Source of the DNA: an uncultured Flavobacterium sp.
GTDB lineage: Bacteria; Bacteroidota; Bacteroidia; Flavobacteriales; Flavobacteriaceae
Reading direction: 5' to 3'
Assembly (NCBI GenBank): GCA_913061465.1
Contig: CAJXSU010000008.1
Span: 1 to 53,810, forward strand
DNA: 53,810 bases
This document shows, piece after piece, positions 7,634-18,188 of this stretch. The notes under the pieces are model-generated. The model worked only from the letters and a program-made list of their open reading frames with translations. It was not told the DNA's origin and made no database searches. The position numbers and the translations under genes were made by a program. Numbering within the stretch: the first letter of the stretch is position 1; every line of letters begins with the position of its first letter.

Positions 7634-9241
7634 TTATTTTTTAATAATTTCTTTAGTATATACTCCCAATTTAGATTCAAATCTTAAAAAATAAATTCCA
7701 GATTTAAATGAAGAAATATCAAATATAGACTCTGTTTCAGAGAGTGTATAAGTTGCTAATTTCTGACCTAATGTTGAATAAATTTTAAATTTTGTTCCTA
7801 TTAAATTACTAGGAACTTTCACTCTAATGTTGTCGCCTGTAGGGTTTGGATAAATAGCCAAATCTTCAAAACTTGAATCTTGTGCAGACAAAGAACTTTC
7901 CTCATAAACTCTTACGTAATCAATTTCCATGATTGCCTCGGAAAAATTACTGGGAATATTACCTCCTAAGTTTCCACCCATTGCTATGTTTAGAAGTAAA
8001 TAATGTGGATTATCGTAAGGAATTTCCTGAGAGTTTTCTCTTTCAAAAAAGACAACATCATCCAGTAAAATTTGAATAGTATTCTCTGTCCATATTAGTG
8101 AGTAAATATGATATTGACCACTAGAATCAGCAATATATGTAGTACCTCCCTCATTTTGATAACTATTAGTATTGGAATTGGAATAATGAAGATGACCAAT
8201 AAGATTGGTTTTATTCCATCCATTTTGTTCCATAATATCAATTTCTCCACAAACAGGCCAACCAACACTTCCATAAGTACTGCCAAAATAATTTCCTGTT
8301 TCATTAATATTAGCTCCTAATGTCCATATTGCTGGCCAAGTTCCGGCTTCTGATGGTAATTTAGCCTTAACATCTATCCTTCCATATTGAAATGCAAATT
8401 TTGAATTTAATCTAGCGGAAGTAAAGGGTTTGGTTGAGTTATTATACGTATAGTTCTCTCTAATCGCTTTAATTTTTAATGAACCATTATTCACATATGA
8501 ATTTGATATTCGACTAGTGTAGTGTTGTAGTTCTCCATTGGCCCAATCTATACCATTTATAATTGGAATAACCTGATGATGCCATTTATTTGGGTCTAAT
8601 GCTCCTGAATAGTTAAATTCATCTGACCAAACTAGATTATTAAAAACAGGATCATCATCATTAGCACCTGATTCTTCAAAAATAAAATCATCAACAAAAG
8701 CTTCAACATGATCATAATTATTCTCTCCATTTACTTGAATTAACACTCTATTAAAATCTGTTCTAGTAATTGGAGCTGGGGAAGAAGGATCTAGATTGAT
8801 ATAATTATCATTTTCAAAATCAAAAGTAATTTCTTGCCATTGATCTAAAGAAATATACTTTATAATTTCACTTTGAGTAGTCCAGGGTTGAGGAAGAGAA
8901 CCATTTTGGAGTTTTACAGATACTTTATTAGTTTGACTCCCTGTCAAGCCAATTGAAGGCACATAAATTTTAAAAGTAAATGAGTTTTTTGTAGTTAAAT
9001 CTAAATTCTGACTCGTATCAAAACGAACATTTGCATACTGCCCTCCTATATCATCGTATTTTAAAACCTTACTAGAGGTGTTTATTCCTTCAATATAAGG
9101 GTTTGCATAAGAGCTATTAAGGTTGCAGTCATCACCTACCCATTCATCAATAGTACCATTTCCTTCAAAGTCATCCTCAATATTTTGAGAAAATAAAGGA
9201 AAACAAAAAAAATAAAATAGTATTACTAGGTTATGTCGCAT
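7634..9241 (-). CDS. Secreted GH16 beta-glucanase (laminarinase-like) with T9SS sorting domain
   Basis: The protein is likely to hydrolyse beta-1,3- or mixed-linkage glucans such as algal laminarin outside the cell. The order is a signal peptide (1-19), a jelly-roll carbohydrate-binding-like domain (about 22-190), the GH16 catalytic domain (about 203-448) and a type A type IX secretion C-terminal domain (about 462-535). The GH16 signature GEIDIMEQNG gives nucleophile Glu333 and acid/base Glu338. The C-terminal domain holds IYPNPTGDNI and ends IYFLRFESKLGVYTKEIIKK, the pattern used for export through PorU-type sortase. It is monocistronic with a TATTTTTG -7 element close to its start. The exact glucan cannot be told from sequence alone. 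Confidence 0.93.
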   Translation of the reverse strand: MRHNLVILFYFFCFPLFSQNIEDDFEGNGTIDEWVGDDCNLNSSYANPYIEGINTSSKVLKYDDIGGQYANVRFDTSQNLDLTTKNSFTFKIYVPSIGLTGSQTNKVSVKLQNGSLPQPWTTQSEIIKYISLDQWQEITFDFENDNYINLDPSSPAPITRTDFNRVLIQVNGENNYDHVEAFVDDFIFEESGANDDDPVFNNLVWSDEFNYSGALDPNKWHHQVIPIINGIDWANGELQHYTSRISNSYVNNGSLKIKAIRENYTYNNSTKPFTSARLNSKFAFQYGRIDVKAKLPSEAGTWPAIWTLGANINETGNYFGSTYGSVGWPVCGEIDIMEQNGWNKTNLIGHLHYSNSNTNSYQNEGGTTYIADSSGQYHIYSLIWTENTIQILLDDVVFFERENSQEIPYDNPHYLLLNIAMGGNLGGNIPSNFSEAIMEIDYVRVYEESSLSAQDSSFEDLAIYPNPTGDNIRVKVPSNLIGTKFKIYSTLGQKLATYTLSETESIFDISSFKSGIYFLRFESKLGVYTKEIIKK

Positions 9242-9254
9242 CTTTAATTTTTTT

Positions 9255-9262
9255 CAAAAATA
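9255..9262 (-). promoter_or_regulatory. -7 promoter element of the GH16 gene
   Basis: On the minus strand this reads TATTTTTG, matching TAnnTTTG, 13 bp upstream of the start codon. The leader would be very short. Confidence 0.45.
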
Positions 9263-9319
9263 AAACAGGAATTTGATTTTACATAAATAACTACCCATAC
9301 AAATACCAAACAAAATAGA

Positions 9320-9487
<168 letters not shown>

Positions 9488-9532
9488 TTAAAGAACTAAC
9501 ATAGAGTACTCAAAAAATATTTTATGTGCTAT

Positions 9533-10072
9533 CTACTTTTTTAGTTTAGGAGGATATGCTGAGATAATCTTATTCACAAATTCATTAATGCGTTCCTCTT
9601 TTTTATCAATATTACTCATTTTCATAGCTCCTGATCCAATACCCTGCCAAATGAGTTCATTTTTATTTTTATCAATAAAGTCAATAAACAAAGTCCCTTC
9701 TGTATATTGATTAATATTAAGATTATTACTGCCAAAAAACCATGGATTATATCCCCAACCAAAACCATAACCTAGGTTATTGTTAGTAACATTAACTTGT
9801 TCTCTGGATTTTGTAAAAATACTAATCAATAGATCTGGTGTTTCTGACTTACTAAAACCTTTTTCAACTAATTGACTTTCTATAGCACGCATAATTCGTT
9901 TCTTATCAAGATCTGATACAGAAGCTTTATCTATACCTTTTTTATAAAAAGCAAATGTTTTGTATGTTGAAAAATCTACCTTAGTATCATAATCCGAGAC
10001 AACTTTTATTGTAGAACAAGAGAATAGTATTACTGCGCACAATGAAAAAAACAATATTTTTAATATTTTCAT
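9533..10072 (-). CDS. DUF4136 lipoprotein (179 aa)
   Basis: The signal MKILKILFFSLCAVILFSC puts the lipidated Cys at residue 19. The mature part opens with VVSDYDTKVDFSTYKTFAFY, the hallmark of DUF4136. It continues with the helix that carries IMRAIESQLVEKGFSKSETPDLLISI and a GYGFGWGYNPWFF aromatic/Gly loop. The family consists of envelope lipoproteins of unknown function. It is 12 bp downstream of hutU on the same strand and may be co-transcribed with it, though no functional link is known. Confidence 0.9.
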   Translation of the reverse strand: MKILKILFFSLCAVILFSCSTIKVVSDYDTKVDFSTYKTFAFYKKGIDKASVSDLDKKRIMRAIESQLVEKGFSKSETPDLLISIFTKSREQVNVTNNNLGYGFGWGYNPWFFGSNNLNINQYTEGTLFIDFIDKNKNELIWQGIGSGAMKMSNIDKKEERINEFVNKIISAYPPKLKK

Positions 10073-10084
10073 AGTTGTAAATTT

Positions 10085-12070
10085 TTAAAGATTATTAAAT
10101 AAAGATAAATCTACCTTATTAGGTATGGTGACTTTTAACTTTTTTTCATTTTTCATTGCTCGTTTTATTGCAAAAGTAGCTTCTTCATTTCTGGCCCAAT
10201 TCCTTCTAGCTATTCCATTATTTACATCCCAAAAAAGCATAGATTTTATTTTTTTAGATGCCTCTTTACTACCATCAATAAGCATGCCAAATCCACCGTT
10301 AATCACCTCACCCCATCCAACACCACCTCCATTGTGAATGGATACCCAAGTAGCTCCTCTGAAACTATCTCCAATTACATTTTGAATAGCCATATCTGCA
10401 GTAAACTTAGATCCATCATAAATATTTGATGTTTCTCTGTAAGGTGAATCTGTTCCTGAAACATCATGATGATCTCTCCCTAAGACTACAGGACCTATTT
10501 TTCCTTTTTTTATTGCTTTATTAAATGCTTTGGCAATTTTTATTCTTCCCTCAGTGTCTGCATATAGTATTCTCGCCTGAGACCCTACAACTAATTTATT
10601 TTCTTGTGCTCCTTTAATCCATTGAATATTGTCAGCCATTTGCTGTTGAATCTCTGGTGGAGAATTTTTCTTAATTTCTTCTAAAACTTCACAAGCTATG
10701 AGATCTGTTTTTTGTAAATCTTTTGGATTTCCAGAGGTACAAACCCACCTAAAAGGACCAAATCCATAATCAAAACACATGGGGCCCATTATATCTTGAA
10801 CGTAACTTTGATATTTAAAATCAATACCATTTTCATCCATAATATCTGCTCCTGCTCTGCTAGCCTCTAATAAGAAAGCATTACCATAGTCAAAAAAATA
10901 AGTTCCTTTGGCAGTATGATTATTAATTGCCCTAGCATGTCTTCGAATAGTCTCTTGTACTTTTTGCTTGAATAAAACAGGATTTTTAGCCATCATACTA
11001 TTGGCATCTTCAAATGAAATATCACAAGGATAGTATCCTCCTGCCCAAGGATTATGGAGAGATGTTTGATCTGAGCCTAAATCTATATGAATATTTTCAA
11101 CGTGAAACTTTTCCCAAACCTCAACAATATTTCCAAGATAAGCTAGAGATACTGTTTCTTTATTTTCTTTTGCTAATCTAACTCTGGCAACCAACTTATC
11201 TAAATCAACTAATTTTTCATCAATCCACCCTTGATCTAGTCGAACCTGTGTAATTTTAGGATTAACCTCTGCACAAACAGTTATACATCCAGCTATATTT
11301 CCTGCTTTGGGTTGAGCTCCACTCATACCACCTAATCCTGCTGTTACGAATAAATTCCCTTTAGGTGATTTCCCTATCTTCCGAAAGGCATTTAAAACAG
11401 TAATGGTAGTTCCGTGAACTATACCTTGAGGTCCTATATACATATAGCTTCCAGCTGTCATTTGACCATATTGGCTGACCCCTAAGGCATTCATTTTTTC
11501 TAAATCGTCTGGTTGAGAATAATTAGGTATGGTCATTCCGTTAGTAACCACGACTCTAGGTGCATTTTTACCTGATGGAAACAAGCCCATAGGGTGTCCA
11601 GAATACATAGCCAGAGTTTGTTTAGATGTCATTTCAGAGAGGTATTTCATAGTAAGCAAATACTGAGCCCAATTTTGAAAAACTGCTCCGTTACCACCGT
11701 AAGTGATTAGTTCATGGGGGTGTTGAGCAACAGTATAATCTAAATTATTCTGAATCATTAACATGATAGCTTTGGCCTGCTCACATTTGCCTGGATACTC
11801 AGAAATTGATCTTGCATACATTTTGTAGGTAGGGCGAAATCTATACATGTAAATACGGCCGTATGTTTCTAATTCTTCAGCAAACTCAGGCAACAAAATT
11901 GAATGATGTTTAGCGTCAAAATATCGTAATGCATTTCTTAATGCCAACTCTTTCTCGTCCTTAGATAAAATATCTTTTCTTTTTGGAGCATGATTAATAG
12001 AAGTTTCATAGTACTTTTTGTCTGGTAATACATCTGGTATACCTTGTTGTATTAGCTCTTTGAATGTCAT
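10085..12070 (-). CDS. hutU: Urocanate hydratase
   Basis: The enzyme converts urocanate to 4-imidazolone-5-propanoate in histidine degradation, using tightly bound NAD. Recognisable stretches are YGGNGAVFQNWAQYLLTMKY, QYGQMTAGSYMYIGPQGIVH, the NAD-binding GLGGMSGAQPKAGNIAG, and GFGPFRWVCTSG, which holds the catalytic-region Cys. At 661 aa it belongs to the longer, animal-like form rather than the 555-aa proteobacterial form; I recall the long form in some Bacteroidota. No hutH, hutI or hutG lies beside it, so the pathway is not clustered here. It is divergent from icmF across 224 bp. Confidence 0.95.
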   Translation of the reverse strand: MTFKELIQQGIPDVLPDKKYYETSINHAPKRKDILSKDEKELALRNALRYFDAKHHSILLPEFAEELETYGRIYMYRFRPTYKMYARSISEYPGKCEQAKAIMLMIQNNLDYTVAQHPHELITYGGNGAVFQNWAQYLLTMKYLSEMTSKQTLAMYSGHPMGLFPSGKNAPRVVVTNGMTIPNYSQPDDLEKMNALGVSQYGQMTAGSYMYIGPQGIVHGTTITVLNAFRKIGKSPKGNLFVTAGLGGMSGAQPKAGNIAGCITVCAEVNPKITQVRLDQGWIDEKLVDLDKLVARVRLAKENKETVSLAYLGNIVEVWEKFHVENIHIDLGSDQTSLHNPWAGGYYPCDISFEDANSMMAKNPVLFKQKVQETIRRHARAINNHTAKGTYFFDYGNAFLLEASRAGADIMDENGIDFKYQSYVQDIMGPMCFDYGFGPFRWVCTSGNPKDLQKTDLIACEVLEEIKKNSPPEIQQQMADNIQWIKGAQENKLVVGSQARILYADTEGRIKIAKAFNKAIKKGKIGPVVLGRDHHDVSGTDSPYRETSNIYDGSKFTADMAIQNVIGDSFRGATWVSIHNGGGVGWGEVINGGFGMLIDGSKEASKKIKSMLFWDVNNGIARRNWARNEEATFAIKRAMKNEKKLKVTIPNKVDLSLFNNL

Positions 12071-12104
12071 TTGTATCTAAAAGATTAAAAAATAATTATA
12101 CTTA

Positions 12105-12112
12105 CAAATATA
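12105..12112 (-). promoter_or_regulatory. -7 promoter element of hutU
   Basis: On the minus strand this reads TATATTTG, a match to TAnnTTTG, 34 bp upstream of the hutU start. The divergent icmF side has no comparably clear element. Confidence 0.55.
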
Positions 12113-12294
12113 ATTCATTTTTAAAACGATTAATTTATATACCTCTAAATAAAACACCTATTTTTTGAAAAATTCGTAAATTACAATTCTAAATTCATAT
12201 TTTTTTACGAATAATGTCATTTTAAGGCATATATTATTAATAAACAATAATTATTCTGTAAAAGTATTTAGCTGAAAGTAAACTATCAAAAAAA

Positions 12295-15200
12295 ATGAAA
12301 AACACTACTCCTTACAAACCAACCAATAAAGTTAGAATTGTTACTGCGGCTTCTTTATTTGATGGTCATGATGCATCAATTAATATTATGCGCAGAATTA
12401 TTCAATCTATTGGAGTTGAAGTTATTCATTTGGGGCATGACAGAAGTGTTGAAGATGTGGTGAATTGCGCTATACAAGAAGATGTAAATGCCATTGCAAT
12501 GACCTCCTACCAGGGTGGTCATAATGAATATTTTAAATATATGTTTGACTTGTTAAAAGAAAAAAATGCGAGTCATATAAAAATTTTTGGAGGTGGAGGT
12601 GGTGTTATTCTTCCTGCGGAAATTAAAGATTTAATGAAGTACGGGATTACTCGAATATATTCACCAGATGATGGAAGAGAAATGGGGTTGCAAGGAATGA
12701 TTAATGATTTAGTAAAACAATCAGATTTCCCCATTGGTAAAATTCTAAATGATGAAATTAAAAATTTAAAGAACCAAGACGCTGGAAGTATCGCTCGAAT
12801 TATTTCATCTGCTGAAAATTTTCCTGAGATCTCAAAAAAAACTTTATTAGAGATCCATAAAAAAAATATAAATTCTACAATACCCGTTCTAGGAATTACA
12901 GGAACTGGCGGTTCTGGGAAATCTAGTTTGGTTGATGAATTGGTTAGAAGGTTTTTAATTGACTTTCCAAACAAAACTATTGGACTTATTTCTGTAGACC
13001 CTTCTAAACGGAAAACAGGTGGTGCCTTGTTAGGTGATCGAATTAGGATGAATGCGATCAACAACAATCGAGTGTATATGAGATCTTTAGCAACTCGTCA
13101 ATCTAATTTAGCTTTATCTAAACATGTGAATGAAGCTATAGAGGTTTTAAAAGCCTCAAAATTTGATTTAATCATTCTAGAGACATCAGGTATTGGGCAA
13201 TCTGACACAGAAATTATTGAACATTCAGATACCTCACTTTATGTAATGACTCCAGAATTTGGAGCGGCTACTCAGCTAGAAAAAATAGATATGTTGGACT
13301 TTGCTGATCTAGTTGCCATTAATAAGTTTGATAAACGTGGTGCTCTTGATGCTGTTCGTGATGTAAAAAAACAATATATGCGTAATAATAATTTATGGCA
13401 TATACACATGAATGACATGCCTGTTTTTGGAACTATAGCCTCACAGTTTAACGATCCTGGTATGAATTCGCTTTATAAAGCGATCATGAATAAGCTTGTA
13501 GAAAAAACTGGGGCAGATTTAAATTCTTCCATTGAAATCATCCAGGAAATGTCTGAAAAGATTTTTATCATTCCACCAGCACGAATTCGTTATTTATCTG
13601 AAATTGCAGAAAATAATAGAGCTTATGATAAAAAGGAACGAAGTCAGGTAGAAGTTGCCCAAAAATTATTTGGAATCTACAAAACAATAGACGCTGTACT
13701 CAGCACAAAATCGTTATCGTTTAATCAGAAAGAAATCCTGATAAAAACAGGTTTAAATCATAAAACCATTCTTGACAAAACCCAAAAAAATGAATTGCCT
13801 TTCATAAAATTATTAATCAATCAGTTTGAAAAAGTAAAAATGGATATAGATCCCTACAATTGGGAAATTATCCTTGGCTGGAATGATAAAGTTGAGCGAT
13901 ACAAAGCTCCTGTTTATACTTTTAAAGTAAGAAATAAAGATATTAATATAGAGACACATAGTGAGTCTTTGTCTCATTCTAAAATACCAAAAATATCACT
14001 CCCTAAATATGAAGCATGGGGAGATGTATTACGATGGAACTTACAAGAAAATGTTCCAGGTGAATTTCCTTTTACAGCAGGTTTGTATCCTTTTAAACGA
14101 ACTGGGGAAGATCCAACGAGAATGTTTGCCGGAGAGGGTGGTCCTGAGAGAACCAATAGACGTTTTCATTATGTTAGTCTTGGACTAGAAGCAAAACGTT
14201 TATCTACTGCCTTTGATTCTGTGACCCTATATGGAAATGACCCAGGACATAGACCTGATATTTATGGTAAGATCGGAAATGCTGGTGTTTCTATTTGTTG
14301 CTTAGATGATGCTAAAAAATTGTATTCTGGATTTGACTTAAGTCATCCTATGACCTCAGTTTCAATGACTATTAATGGACCAGCACCAATGTTGTTGGGG
14401 TTTTTCATGAATACTGCGATAGATCAAAATTGTGAAAAATATATCATAGAAAATAACTTAGAAAAAAAGGTTGAATCTATATTAAAAAGAATCTATGATT
14501 CAAAAGGGTTAAAAAGACCTAAATACAGAGGAGAATTACCGAAGGGCAGCAACGGATTAGGTCTTTTATTGTTGGGGATAACTGGCGACATGGTGTTGCC
14601 AAATTTAGTTTACGAACAAATAAAAAAAGAAACTTTAACCCAAGTTAGAGGTACTGTACAAGCGGATATTTTAAAAGAAGATCAGGCGCAAAACACGTGT
14701 ATTTTCTCTACGGAATTTGCTTTGAGACTCATGGGAGATGTTCAAGAATATTTCATTAAAAAGCAAGTTCGCAACTTCTATTCTGTTTCAATTTCTGGTT
14801 ACCATATTGCAGAGGCCGGTGCCAACCCAATTACTCAATTGGCATTAACGCTATCTAATGGATTTACTTATATAGAATACTATCTTTCTAGAGATATGGA
14901 CATCAATAAGTTTGGACCAAACTTATCTTTTTTCTTTTCAAATGGAATAGATCCTGAATATGCAGTCATTGGTCGTGTAGCAAGAAAAATATGGGCAAAA
15001 GCATTAAAGCACAAATACCAAGCAAACTCTAGAGCACAGATGCTTAAATATCATATTCAAACCTCTGGACGATCACTTCATGCACAAGAAATTGATTTTA
15101 ATGATATTAGAACTACACTTCAAGCTTTATATGCTATTTATGACAATTGTAATTCTCTCCATACCAATGCTTATGACGAAGCCATTACCACTCCAACAGA

Positions 15201-15747
15201 AGATTCTGTAAGAAGAGCCATGGCTATCCAGTTAATCATTAATAAAGAATTGGGATTAACAAAAAATGAAAACCCAATTCAAGGGTCTTTTATTATTGAA
15301 GAATTAACCGATTTAGTTGAAGAAGCAGTATTGATAGAATTTGATAGAATTACAGAAAGAGGAGGTGTTTTAGGGGCTATGGAAACCATGTATCAGCGAT
15401 CAAAAATACAAGAGGAAAGTTTGTATTATGAGACTTTAAAACACAATGGAGATTTTCCAATAATTGGTGTTAATACATTTTTAAGTTCAAAAGGTTCTCC
15501 AACAATTCTTCCATCTGAAGTAATTAGAGCAACAGAAAAAGAAAAGAAATTTCAAATAGAAACAAAAGAATTGTTACATGTTGCTAATAAAGATGAGGCC
15601 ACTACTCAATTAAAATCCTTACAGCAGGCAGCCATGCATAATGAAAACCTATTTGAAAAAATTATGGATACGACCAAAGTATGTTCTCTAGGGCAAATAA
15701 CAACTGCTCTTTTTGAAGTAGGGGGTCAATACAGACGAAATATGTAA
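12295..15747 (+). CDS. icmF: Fused isobutyryl-CoA mutase (IcmF)
   Basis: This adenosylcobalamin enzyme interconverts isobutyryl-CoA and n-butyryl-CoA, with its own G-protein chaperone. The order is the B12-binding domain (about 12-145) with lower ligand His25 in SLFDGHD, the MeaB-like GTPase (about 195-420) with Walker A GTGGSGKS at 203-210, a linker, and the mutase barrel (about 570-1150). B12 domain first, GTPase in the middle and mutase last is the IcmF arrangement, not that of methylmalonyl-CoA mutase. The substrate-pocket positions that I recall as Phe and Gln in isobutyryl-type mutases appear as Phe600 (YPFKR) and Gln799 (AQNT). At 1150 aa it is slightly longer than most IcmF. Chain-branched acyl-CoAs from valine breakdown or lipids would be the likely source. 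Confidence 0.93.
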   Translation: MKNTTPYKPTNKVRIVTAASLFDGHDASINIMRRIIQSIGVEVIHLGHDRSVEDVVNCAIQEDVNAIAMTSYQGGHNEYFKYMFDLLKEKNASHIKIFGGGGGVILPAEIKDLMKYGITRIYSPDDGREMGLQGMINDLVKQSDFPIGKILNDEIKNLKNQDAGSIARIISSAENFPEISKKTLLEIHKKNINSTIPVLGITGTGGSGKSSLVDELVRRFLIDFPNKTIGLISVDPSKRKTGGALLGDRIRMNAINNNRVYMRSLATRQSNLALSKHVNEAIEVLKASKFDLIILETSGIGQSDTEIIEHSDTSLYVMTPEFGAATQLEKIDMLDFADLVAINKFDKRGALDAVRDVKKQYMRNNNLWHIHMNDMPVFGTIASQFNDPGMNSLYKAIMNKLVEKTGADLNSSIEIIQEMSEKIFIIPPARIRYLSEIAENNRAYDKKERSQVEVAQKLFGIYKTIDAVLSTKSLSFNQKEILIKTGLNHKTILDKTQKNELPFIKLLINQFEKVKMDIDPYNWEIILGWNDKVERYKAPVYTFKVRNKDINIETHSESLSHSKIPKISLPKYEAWGDVLRWNLQENVPGEFPFTAGLYPFKRTGEDPTRMFAGEGGPERTNRRFHYVSLGLEAKRLSTAFDSVTLYGNDPGHRPDIYGKIGNAGVSICCLDDAKKLYSGFDLSHPMTSVSMTINGPAPMLLGFFMNTAIDQNCEKYIIENNLEKKVESILKRIYDSKGLKRPKYRGELPKGSNGLGLLLLGITGDMVLPNLVYEQIKKETLTQVRGTVQADILKEDQAQNTCIFSTEFALRLMGDVQEYFIKKQVRNFYSVSISGYHIAEAGANPITQLALTLSNGFTYIEYYLSRDMDINKFGPNLSFFFSNGIDPEYAVIGRVARKIWAKALKHKYQANSRAQMLKYHIQTSGRSLHAQEIDFNDIRTTLQALYAIYDNCNSLHTNAYDEAITTPTEDSVRRAMAIQLIINKELGLTKNENPIQGSFIIEELTDLVEEAVLIEFDRITERGGVLGAMETMYQRSKIQEESLYYETLKHNGDFPIIGVNTFLSSKGSPTILPSEVIRATEKEKKFQIETKELLHVANKDEATTQLKSLQQAAMHNENLFEKIMDTTKVCSLGQITTALFEVGGQYRRNM

Positions 15748-15771
15748 CTTATAAATTAAATGTATAATCAG

Positions 15772-16218
15772 ATGAACAAAATTTTACTTATTTTATTAAT
15801 CATTTTTATAGGTTGTAAACCTAACCAAAATGGAAACAATATAAATGAAAAAGCAATCTATAATGATCATGTTATTACACCTAAAAAAATTATAATAAAT
15901 GATAATTTGGAAAGACATCTTTTTGATTATTCTATTTCAGATGAAATCGGTTTAAATAAAATGCATGCTCCGGTAGGATGGACTGAACCAATAATTAAAG
16001 CTAAATTTGAATTAAGAGGTATAGTACTGAGTGGAGTACTTGGTCTAGAATTTGAAGATGGTATAAAAAAAATACCAAGCAGTAATGGATTTTTAATACC
16101 TAACAACACTAAAGTTAGGATTTTTAATGCTGGTTCAGAAGAATTAATTTTGATAGAGGTATTAAGACCAGGTTATCAAAAAAAATTCGTTAAATTTTTT
16201 GAAGGATTTGATAACTAG
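15772..16218 (+). CDS. Cupin-like lipoprotein (148 aa)
   Basis: From the ATG at 15772 the protein begins MNKILLILLIIFIGC, a lipoprotein signal with Cys15. An in-frame ATG four codons earlier (15760) would still work but adds a polar stub. The C-terminal half reads like a small cupin barrel: GIVLSGVLGLEFEDGI, then SNGFLIPNNTKVRIFNAGSEELILIEVLRPGY. However, the usual metal-binding His residues are not evident, so it may bind a ligand without catalysis. It lies 24 bp after icmF and may be co-transcribed. I cannot name its substrate. Confidence 0.7.
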   Translation: MNKILLILLIIFIGCKPNQNGNNINEKAIYNDHVITPKKIIINDNLERHLFDYSISDEIGLNKMHAPVGWTEPIIKAKFELRGIVLSGVLGLEFEDGIKKIPSSNGFLIPNNTKVRIFNAGSEELILIEVLRPGYQKKFVKFFEGFDN

Positions 16219-16298
16219 TGTATTGATGTTAAAAAACAAGTAATCACTATTTTTTTTTATATTTGATTATATAATTATTAATAATAAAATATAATCTT

Positions 16299-16526
16299 AT
16301 GAATAACACAAAAGACATTGTAAAAGTTAGACTTCATGATGGTATTGTAGGACTCTTAAATATTGGATCTATACTACTAGCAAGTGAATTAGGATTTAAC
16401 TGGATCTATATAGCTGTAGCTGTAGCTGTTCTCCAAATTTTAAGCCCTATTACAAAATTTTGTCCTGTCTACACTATTTTAAATAAATTAATGCCAGATA
16501 CCACACCCATTCAAAATGGAAAATAA
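16299..16526 (+). CDS. DUF2892 membrane protein (75 aa)
   Basis: The protein opens with a short charged segment (VKVRLHDGIVG) and has two transmembrane helices. They are followed by the family's FCPVYTILNKL motif, in which Cys-Pro ends the second helix. This matches DUF2892 (YgaP-like inner membrane domain), best known fused to rhodanese domains and linked to sulfur chemistry, although this is a stand-alone unit. It is 80 bp downstream of the cupin gene and convergent with the amidohydrolase gene. Confidence 0.88.
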   Translation: MNNTKDIVKVRLHDGIVGLLNIGSILLASELGFNWIYIAVAVAVLQILSPITKFCPVYTILNKLMPDTTPIQNGK

Positions 16527-16623
16527 TTGCACAAGGGTTTATAAACTGTTGTGGATTTATTATGAATGATCGAGAGCTATTAGTTGGAAGAGTCAAAGAA
16601 AAAGAAAACTGTACTATTTGTAA

Positions 16624-18177
16624 TTAGTCTTTTATTCCAGGCTGCTTTAATATCCAGTTTTTCTCTTCTTTTTGAGCATCAACCATTTGCTTAACATCTA
16701 AAAGTAATTTTTTTGCGTCATAAATTACACCATCTTTTACGGTGTATTTTACTCCTCCTACCCTAACTACCTCATTTGATTCAGTTAATTTAATAGCTCC
16801 TGTTCCGTAAAGAACTTTTAAATTTTGTAGAGGATTCTCCTCTACAATAACAAAATCTGCTAATTTGCCTATTTGAATAGAGCCAATTTTATCATCCCAT
16901 CCTAAAGCTTCTGCGCCATTTAAAGTTGCTGAACGAATTACTTCTAGAGGATGAAATCCAGCTTCTCTTAACAATTCCAATTCTCTTATGTAAGCAAAAC
17001 CATACAATTGGTATATAAAACCAGAATCTGATCCTGCAGTTACTCTACCTCCTCTATTTTTATATTCGTTGATAAAGGTCATCCATAACTGAAAATTATT
17101 TTTCCAAGCCACCTCTTGTTCTGTTCCCCAATAATGCCAATAAGAACCATGTGAGATTTTACTAGGTTCATAAAACTTCCATAAAGAAGGTAAGGTATAT
17201 GTTTCATGCCATTCTGCTCTTCTAGCCCGCTGTAAGTCTCTGCTAGCCTCATAAATATTAAATGTTGGATCTAGGGTGAAGTCTAGCTCTAATAACTCAT
17301 TCATTACATTGTTCCAATGACTTGAATAGGGCTTAGCAGCTTGCTCCCATAGTTTACCTGCTTCCTCAAAACGATGTTGTTCATTTTGATAATTATAATC
17401 TAAAGGGTAATTTTGAACCGTTTTATCATCAAAAAGAGCCTCAGGTAAACCATACCAATGCTCCATAGAAGTAAGACCTGCTCTAGCAGAATGTAAAACA
17501 TTCCATCTAGCTACGCTTAATTGAGCATGATGACATGCAGAACCTAAACCTAATTTTTTATTTTCGTCTAGGGCAGCAGTCATAATTTCAGGCTCTGATC
17601 CAAAGAATTTTATACCATCTGCACCATTTTTCGCATTATCCCTTACCCATTCTCTAGCCATTTCAGGAGTACTAATGGATTTTTCACTTCCAGATCCAAA
17701 TCCAACATAATCAAAGATTCTTGGTGCTATAATTTTATTTTTAGAACTCAAGAGCTTCAACTCTTTTGCGTTAATACCGCTAGGTTGTCTTACTGTTGTA
17801 ATTCCATGAGCCATCCATAATTTAAAAACATATGATGGATTTGCTCCCTGTGATTTTCCTCCAATATGACCATGCATGTCTATAAAACCTGGAAGTAAAT
17901 ACATGCCTGTTGCATCTAACTCTTTACCATCACTTTTTAATTTAGGCCTGTTCTTTTCTTCAATTTCTACTCCTGGATAACCCACCACTTGTATAGCGAC
18001 AATAATGTTATTCTCAACGACTATGTCTACTGGCCCTCTTGGAGGAGATCCATCTCCATTAATTAAGGTAACTCCTCTAATGATTAATTGATCAAAAGGC
18101 CCATCACCTAAGTAGTTTTCTTGAGAAAACCCGTTATGCACTAGCATAAATAATAATATAATGAGTAATTTTTTCAT
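16624..18177 (-). CDS. Exported amidohydrolase family protein
   Basis: I use the ATG at 18177, giving a clean signal peptide MKKLLIILLFMLVHNGFSQ; an ATG three codons earlier (18186) is possible. The fold is the metal-dependent amidohydrolase superfamily. The metal ligands run FIDMHGHIG (His102 and His104), the Lys of GADGIKFFGSEPE, His in ACHHAQ, His in SMEHWYG and Asp in AGSDSGF. It has the look of imidazolonepropionase/prolidase-like enzymes. The location is periplasmic or secreted, so a peptide or cyclic amide is more likely than a nucleobase. It starts 11 bp after the M14 peptidase stop, so the two form an operon. Confidence 0.88.
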   Translation of the reverse strand: MKKLLIILLFMLVHNGFSQENYLGDGPFDQLIIRGVTLINGDGSPPRGPVDIVVENNIIVAIQVVGYPGVEIEEKNRPKLKSDGKELDATGMYLLPGFIDMHGHIGGKSQGANPSYVFKLWMAHGITTVRQPSGINAKELKLLSSKNKIIAPRIFDYVGFGSGSEKSISTPEMAREWVRDNAKNGADGIKFFGSEPEIMTAALDENKKLGLGSACHHAQLSVARWNVLHSARAGLTSMEHWYGLPEALFDDKTVQNYPLDYNYQNEQHRFEEAGKLWEQAAKPYSSHWNNVMNELLELDFTLDPTFNIYEASRDLQRARRAEWHETYTLPSLWKFYEPSKISHGSYWHYWGTEQEVAWKNNFQLWMTFINEYKNRGGRVTAGSDSGFIYQLYGFAYIRELELLREAGFHPLEVIRSATLNGAEALGWDDKIGSIQIGKLADFVIVEENPLQNLKVLYGTGAIKLTESNEVVRVGGVKYTVKDGVIYDAKKLLLDVKQMVDAQKEEKNWILKQPGIKD

Positions 18178-18188
18178 ACGGAACATTG

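Noticed and set aside
7631..7650. AAATTATT-TTTT-AATAATTT hairpin between pyrF and the GH16 gene
   Set aside because: All A/T, inside the GH16 stop region, and likely by chance in AT-rich DNA; not a credible terminator.
8095..8320. Short open frames inside the GH16 gene on both strands
   Set aside because: They lie wholly within a well-supported coding sequence and show low-complexity Ile/Leu composition.
16562..16627. A 21-codon frame between the DUF2892 and amidohydrolase genes ending in CTICN
   Set aside because: It overlaps the 3' end of the amidohydrolase gene, has no promoter, and could be the tail of a lost gene, but nothing supports this.
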